NCBI GenBank assembly: GCA_028023455.1
Contig: JAQFVV010000017.1
Coordinates: 2,799,001 to 2,863,000, forward strand
Length of the DNA stretch: 64,000 nucleotides
Reading direction: 5' to 3'
From: Epiperipatus broadwayi
Lineage: Eukaryota; Onychophora; Udeonychophora; Euonychophora; Peripatidae
Shown here in pieces: positions 59,019-64,000 of the stretch. Position numbers and translations under genes: made by a program. How positions within the stretch are numbered: the first letter of the stretch is position 1; every line of letters begins with the position of its first letter. The notes beneath the pieces were generated by a model. The model was not told the DNA's origin and did not search any database. It saw only the letters and a list, made by a program, of their open reading frames with translations.

Positions 59019-59394
59019 ATAGCAGTCTTACATGTAGTTGTAGTAGCTTTATGATAACTAAATAATGATATTATGTAATATATTATAACTGTTTTATAAA
59101 GTCAATATGAAATAAAATTTTCTTCTCTCCAAAACTGTAATAAAATAACAAATCAGTAACAATTGTAAATAACACAAAACTCAAAACAAAAATTGACGAG
59201 TTGTTTTTATCAATGCAACTAGAGACTGTAATGTAAAACTTCAATTAACTAGTAACTTATAATGGCTTGAAAATACAAATTATTTTAGATTTGAGTAGGA
59301 TTAATAGTTTAACAAATGATTAGTAATAATCATTACGTGTTTATCAAAAAGTTGATAACGTAAAAGTTGGGAGAGGAGTAAATTGATGCTTGAA

Positions 59395-59600
59395 AATAAA
59401 AATGAGACAATTTGCTCTACATAAATGACAATCATATAATAAAGATGTATATGAGAGATGATGGCCTGGCCCAACTGATGAGTGCTGGTTCAGCACGAAA
59501 TGCATCTTGGGGGTTATTTGACTTTTGTTGTATCTTTGTTTATATGAAATTATTTACGAAATAAAAAAAGAATGGAGAAATATGGAAGTTGTCTATCTAT
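59395..59600 (+). repeat. HHR repeat family B2, forward copy
   Basis: Forward truncated B2 unit with a complete ribozyme (see 59463-59515), flanked by 'acttttgttgtatctttgt' and 'gaaatatggaagttgtctat' blocks that match the reverse B2 copies at 26.5 and 56.3 kb. The left end is cut near 59400. Confidence 0.8.
59463..59515 (+). ncRNA. Type I hammerhead ribozyme, family B2, complete
   Basis: CTGATGA 59475-59481; stem II GTGCTG/CAGCAC (59482-59496); GAAA 59497-59500; stem III of two pairs; ATC ending at 59506. Stem I CCCAA (59470-59474) with TTGGG (59507-59511). Core identical to the 56.4-kb copy over the catalytic region although the two copies face opposite ways. Confidence 0.8.
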
Positions 59601-60660
59601 AAAAAAGTAAATTTTAATTAGTAAAATGATTTTAAAATTCAACAAAATATCGACTAGTATACTTTTTCAGTTAGATTTTTCATATTTCTGCGCTATATTT
59701 ATGAAAAGTTTAATGAATGTCTAGTTTAATAATTATTGGTGTTTTATTTATTGAATTATCCTTTATTTGGTGCTTTTAATTTTTATTTTTATTCTTTTAA
59801 TTATATTTTTATTTATTTTTCTGTTTATATATACTCATTTTACAATCATATACACACACATCTAAATAACTTAATTTCTATTTAAACATCACAATATACA
59901 ATTTGATATTAAAATGTGAATGTAATTTAGTCCTAATTTAACTAAAACCTCCGTCACATTGCCAACTGGTTCCCAGACCACTACATCAGTAATGACAGGA
60001 ATACCAGGAGATATTAGTTCATTTTTTTGTTTTACTATCAAAGATAGGTGCTCAAAAGTTCATAAAATTATTGTAAAATGCAAGATAAGTTAATGTTATT
60101 TAATACTGCTGCGTATTTATATAATATTTATTTAACTATTTACATGTGGGGGGGGAGGGGTATTGATTAGAAAAAAAAAATTATTTAAAATGAGGTGGAT
60201 TATAAAGTCTGCTTTAACATTTCATATTAAGGAGATATAAAAGAGTCTTTAGTTAAATTACTGCTAAATTGTATTTAAACTTGTTTTTTGATAATTTAAT
60301 TGTGTTTAAACTTTAATGTAAAAATTAAATGTTATGGTGATATTTAAATAAAATTTGAATTGATTTATTTAGTGGACTCTTAACTGTTTGCTGATAATAC
60401 TTGTTAATACAAACATTTACCAGGAGAGATTAATTGGATTTTTTTTATATAAGTGCTTAAAAAATTGTAAATTTCTGTAGATGCTGCAAGATATGTTAAC
60501 TTTAATTAATATATATTGAGAGTGTAAAGGAATATGTATTGATATAAAAAGAGGGAGAGAGAGGAATAAATATTTTGTAACGAAATATGGGTTAATAAAC
60601 TTGGCTATTTTTTTTCCGTTTGTTTCAATAAAGATTAAATACCTCAATTATATATATATA
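59601..60660. other. AT-rich spacer, nothing recognised
   Basis: G-run near 60146-60160. The reverse frame at 60417-60647 has no recognisable motif. No shared repeat. Confidence 0.35.
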
Positions 60661-60762
60661 TTTTCATAAGTCATAGCATCTGCCGGGACGCGAACCCAAA
60701 ACCGTCTGCAACCAACTACTTGCTTGCAAGGCGGATGCGATGACCTCTCGGCTAACAACGGA
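60661..60762 (-). mobile_element. tRNA-derived SINE, copy 4
   Basis: Reverse SINE: A-box TTAGCCGAGAGGTC (60742-60755), B-box-like GGTTCGCGTCCC (60685-60696). Target duplication not evident, because the low-coordinate flank is a TA run. Confidence 0.75.
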
Positions 60763-60974
60763 AATCTCATCATGTATATTATGTTGTTATAACCACATTA
60801 AATCTTGCATATACCTTTCTCAATATATTTTCTTAATATGTTCATGCAGATACACACATCTGAACATATACTAGTGATAGAACAGAAATTCCTATATTTT
60901 AAACTTTCTGAATTTGTAGTTTTTAAATTGAAAGAAATGGAATTATTTTAATGTTAAAGATTATTCTTATATTA

Positions 60975-61205
60975 TTAAAACAGGAAAAATTCTCTATATG
61001 TATTGCCACTCAGTGCAAGCCAGAGTAATCAATGGATGCCAGAAGGCTTGTACAAAGGCCACAAGCCAGAAACTAGTCTGGGGATATTGATGAGTAGGCA
61101 CTAGATGGGGATTTTATGCACAAATCTTCTGGCATCCATTGATTACTCTGGCTTGCAGTGAGTGGCAATACGTATAGAGAGTTTTTGCCTGTTATGAGCA
61201 AACAT
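60975..61205 (+). repeat. HHR repeat family A, shortened unit
   Basis: Box 1 deleted ('acaaaggccacaagccagaa' joins a flank directly to stem II near 61053); GAAA and GTC kept. Inactive. Confidence 0.75.
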
Positions 61206-61394
61206 CTTTTATTATTTTTATTTTCTTCTGTATGTTGAATCAATAAATTCCTATTGAATTGTGAGTTACAAATTTTTCTTTATATAATGTGTTCTTTATT
61301 TTGTCCAATCATATGTTCTCATTGAAAGCTAAATAAATGCTGTAAAGGTCACTATTATCATAGTTAAGTATGGTGCATGATTTTTTATAATTGA

Positions 61395-61690
61395 ATTATT
61401 ATTAAACATCACATGATCACCATTTCTTACACTTACATAAGCTGTTAAAACAGTTTGGGCATCAAAATCACTATCTAATGTAAACTCATCTAATATCCGC
61501 AGACTAGTTTCTAACTTATGGCTTTTATCAGGGAGGAATCTTGAATTTGAGAGCATTGCACCTTTGTCATTAGAACTAATGCCAGCATCCATTTTTACCT
61601 TGCTAGAGGGTTGCATTAGATCCAAAAATCTAAGTACAATGCTTTCAGATCCAAGATTCCTCACTAATGAAGGCAATAATCTGGAAAAAA
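61395..61690. repeat. HHR repeat family A, inverted eroded pair
   Basis: Left half reverse (ribozyme near 61497-61540, box 1 eroded to CTGATAA), right half forward (about 61615-61690, with CTAATGA in place of box 1). A 115-residue reverse frame over this region (61329-61676) is repeat read-through. Confidence 0.7.
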
Positions 61691-61847
61691 CTCAACCCAT
61701 CAACTCCTAGTAAGTTACAGCATTATATAAATTTTCTTCCCTGTTCTAATCTTTGAATAAAGATTTATATACATACTATTACTAATTTATAAATACTTAC
61801 CTTCTTTTAACTTATACAACTTAATTCACTTTACTAAAAGGTTCACC

Positions 61848-61938
<91 letters not shown>

Positions 61939-62179
61939 TTATGTGTTAGTTAACTTCACAGAAATGGAAAGTGAGAGGCATTAACTGTCGGCAATATTTT
62001 TTTTTTTTTGCCTTTAGCAATTAAATTAGTTATTTTATCCTCTTATCCTACTCTTTACTGAAACAAAACAGACCTCCCATAGTAAAACTGATTTTCAAAG
62101 ATATCTGGGTAAACATGGTTTTCTTAAACTATTTTATTAATATATCATAAGTTTCCTTTTCAATATACTTAATAAAAAT
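61691..62179. repeat. Spacer with a long TA microsatellite
   Basis: A TA run at about 61852-61935; otherwise no feature. Confidence 0.8.
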
Positions 62180-63110
62180 ATGAGAATCATCATTCTATAC
62201 TATAATAATAGAGAATTAATATTGCCACTAAGCAATCAAATCACACTAATTTTATCCATTAATCCCCACCCAACTATGCTTTTAGGAGACTTTAACATAT
62301 ACAGAAATTGTTTCCAAATATTTATACCTCTTCAACAAAATCATGATAAATACTGGAGTGTTTTTCCTAAAAACTGTACATTTTTCTATGCCAAGAAGCA
62401 CTCTTCCCTTATTGTCTTATTATTCTACTTCCTTGACCTTCCATTTTATTATTAACTCATGCATTAGATCCTTTTTTGATTAACTTGCCTTTAATGTGAA
62501 TCTAGACATCGACTTTCAATACTAACTAACTCTACAACTTCTCTATACTCAAACTCTCTATACATGATGCAGTAATATCTTAAATATACATCTATTTTTT
62601 AAAAAAAAATATTATCATTAAACTCAGTATAGGCATATGTTTATTTTGTGAGCATCATTACTTCTATTATCAATTTTTATACACATACACACTTAGAAAA
62701 CAAACAAATCTCTTGCTTTAATAAAAGAATTAGACACTCTTCATCAAAGACTAATAAATATTTCTTGTGACAAAATCTTCATCCCCTCTAATCATTCACT
62801 TAAACAACACAATAATAAGCTCAATATATATTAGTAGAATATTTATCTATTAAAAAGTCAAATATAGTTTTAGCTGAGCCCATAACTAGTCCAAGGGATA
62901 TATTAGATGGGCATTTGACTATAAAATTAAAAAAAATAACACCATCTTCTATTATAAAAGATATTCATCTAATAGCTGGAAAAAACATGCTATGTCATGG
63001 TATTTTTTTTCATTTCAGAGCAAACAGACAATCTAATAAAAATCCTTTCATCTCTATTTTTCTCTTTGGTCTAATAATGGCAAACGCTCAATCCTAAAAC
63101 ATAAAATAAC
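62180..63110 (+). pseudogene. Possible non-LTR endonuclease remnant
   Basis: The frame at 62180-62455 contains 'HPTMLLGDFNIY', which resembles the LGDFN motif of apurinic-type endonucleases in non-LTR elements, followed by other weak similarity. Stops follow. A second frame at 62915-63097 has no clear motif. If real, it is the only 5' coding part of a non-LTR element in the window. Confidence 0.4.
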
Positions 63111-64000
63111 TCTTAAATTAAATTCAACACATGATTTCACTCATCCTGGATCACATACTATTTCAAATTTATACTGACACACCTCAATTACTTTACTATT
63201 CTCTAATCTTTTAAACTCCTTTTCCACACAAATTTATATTATTGATTATATATATATATTGTAACAATCTGGAGAATAACACTTAACGTGATCTTCACTA
63301 CAGGGCGCCATCTAGGCATTTGAACCTAGAAAAATTTATAAAGTAGGCAGATACGTAAGTCAAAAAAAAAAATTTTTTTTTTAAATATTTTGATTCCGGT
63401 TGTTAGCCCATGTCACTAGCTCAGTGGAATAGCAGAGATTAAATAATATAATCTAAGAGTATATAAAAAAAGAATAAAATAAGCCACTGCCAGTGATTAG
63501 CATACAAACATTTATTTATGCACATATATATAAGATTGAAAATTGTTTTAGTATCAGTTTACATTTTAACATTCAACATTATTTTTAACTTTACTTTAGA
63601 TTTTAATTTACATTTTAATTTCTATTATATTATAAGTTTACATTTTAATTAAGTTTGCACAGATGGAATTATAAAAATTTGTTTTAATAATGTTGAGTAT
63701 AGATCGGTTACATAGATTACAATGGTTAAAAACATTTCAAAATAAACATAAACGATCAAAATATAAAATCATTGATACTGACAATTGCAGAGGGAAATTT
63801 ATAAGTAACCCAATAGTATTCACCATAAGATACTTGCATTGTCACCAATAACTTAAAAGACATCCGAATAAATACATTTTAGATACTCACCGTAAGGTAT
63901 CATTATTTATCGAATGTCTATATATTTTGATCAAATATGAAAACCCAAAACATACTTAACCGATAACCAATCCATGCAAGTGTCCATAAACAACTTAAAT
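63111..64000. other. AT-rich spacer, nothing recognised
   Basis: A segment near 63285-63320 ('cttcactacagggcgccatc') is less AT-rich and could be part of an unknown repeat. No ORF or RNA motif. Confidence 0.3.

Overview
This window looks like non-coding, repeat-dominated DNA from an AT-rich invertebrate animal genome. I found no host protein-coding gene, no real tRNA or rRNA gene, no CRISPR array and no bacterial-style operon. The animal assignment rests on Penelope-like retroelements with GIY-YIG domains, RTE-like and CR1/L2-like non-LTR remnants, tRNA-derived SINEs with target-site duplications, a GATA/GACA satellite, and hammerhead-ribozyme repeats of the kind described in flatworms, molluscs, cnidarians and other metazoans. 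The phylum cannot be settled from sequence reading alone.

The main finding is that most of the abundant dispersed repeats carry type I hammerhead ribozyme (HHR) motifs. Family A (about 14 loci, both strands) has box 1 CTGATGA, a small stem II, GAAA and a GTC cleavage site, with a two-part stem I. Families B and B2 share that architecture but have a different stem II (GTGCT/AGCAC) and usually an ATC or similar cleavage site. Family C is a relative of B joined to a tRNA-like segment with a B-box. Family D is an A-like variant with CTGAGGA as box 1. Several copies keep every core position, and stem II shows compensatory changes between copies. A, B, B2 and C each occur somewhere as head-to-tail repeats (periods about 453, 356-367, 408 and 464-493 bp), the organisation expected of retrozymes or of the schistosome Sm-alpha SINE-like HHR repeats. 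Many loci are also inverted pairs.

Layout: 0-10 kb holds A, C and B repeats, a Penelope fragment (6.6-7.4 kb) and a large C palindrome (8.6-9.9 kb). 10-16 kb holds a Penelope-end-like palindrome, a non-LTR 3' end, a possible piggyBac-like MITE (12.06-12.81 kb) and more A and B units. 16-25 kb holds RTE tails, a Penelope element with tRNA-like/HHR-like ends in inverted orientation (17.4-18.66 kb), a foldback element and a D palindrome. 25-36 kb holds A, B2 and C copies, a degenerate reverse transcriptase (26.7-27.2 kb), SINEs and an inverted Penelope-end pair (31.56-32.2 kb). 36-50 kb holds an A copy with a complete HHR core, a second Penelope inverted pair (37.3-38.6 kb), a palindrome around an HHR (40.8-41.0 kb), tandem A units, and two Penelope-end palindromes, one inserted in an RTE remnant with a 13-bp duplication. 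50-54 kb holds a CR1/L2-like 3' end and a 2-kb GATA/GACA satellite. 54-64 kb holds nested elements, the best preserved B2 ribozymes (56.4 and 59.5 kb), SINEs with clear duplications, further A copies and a weak endonuclease remnant.

The likely functional logic, which is inference, is that small non-coding units are transcribed, self-cleaved, possibly circularised, and reinserted by machinery supplied in trans. Penelope and non-LTR elements are present here but all copies are broken.
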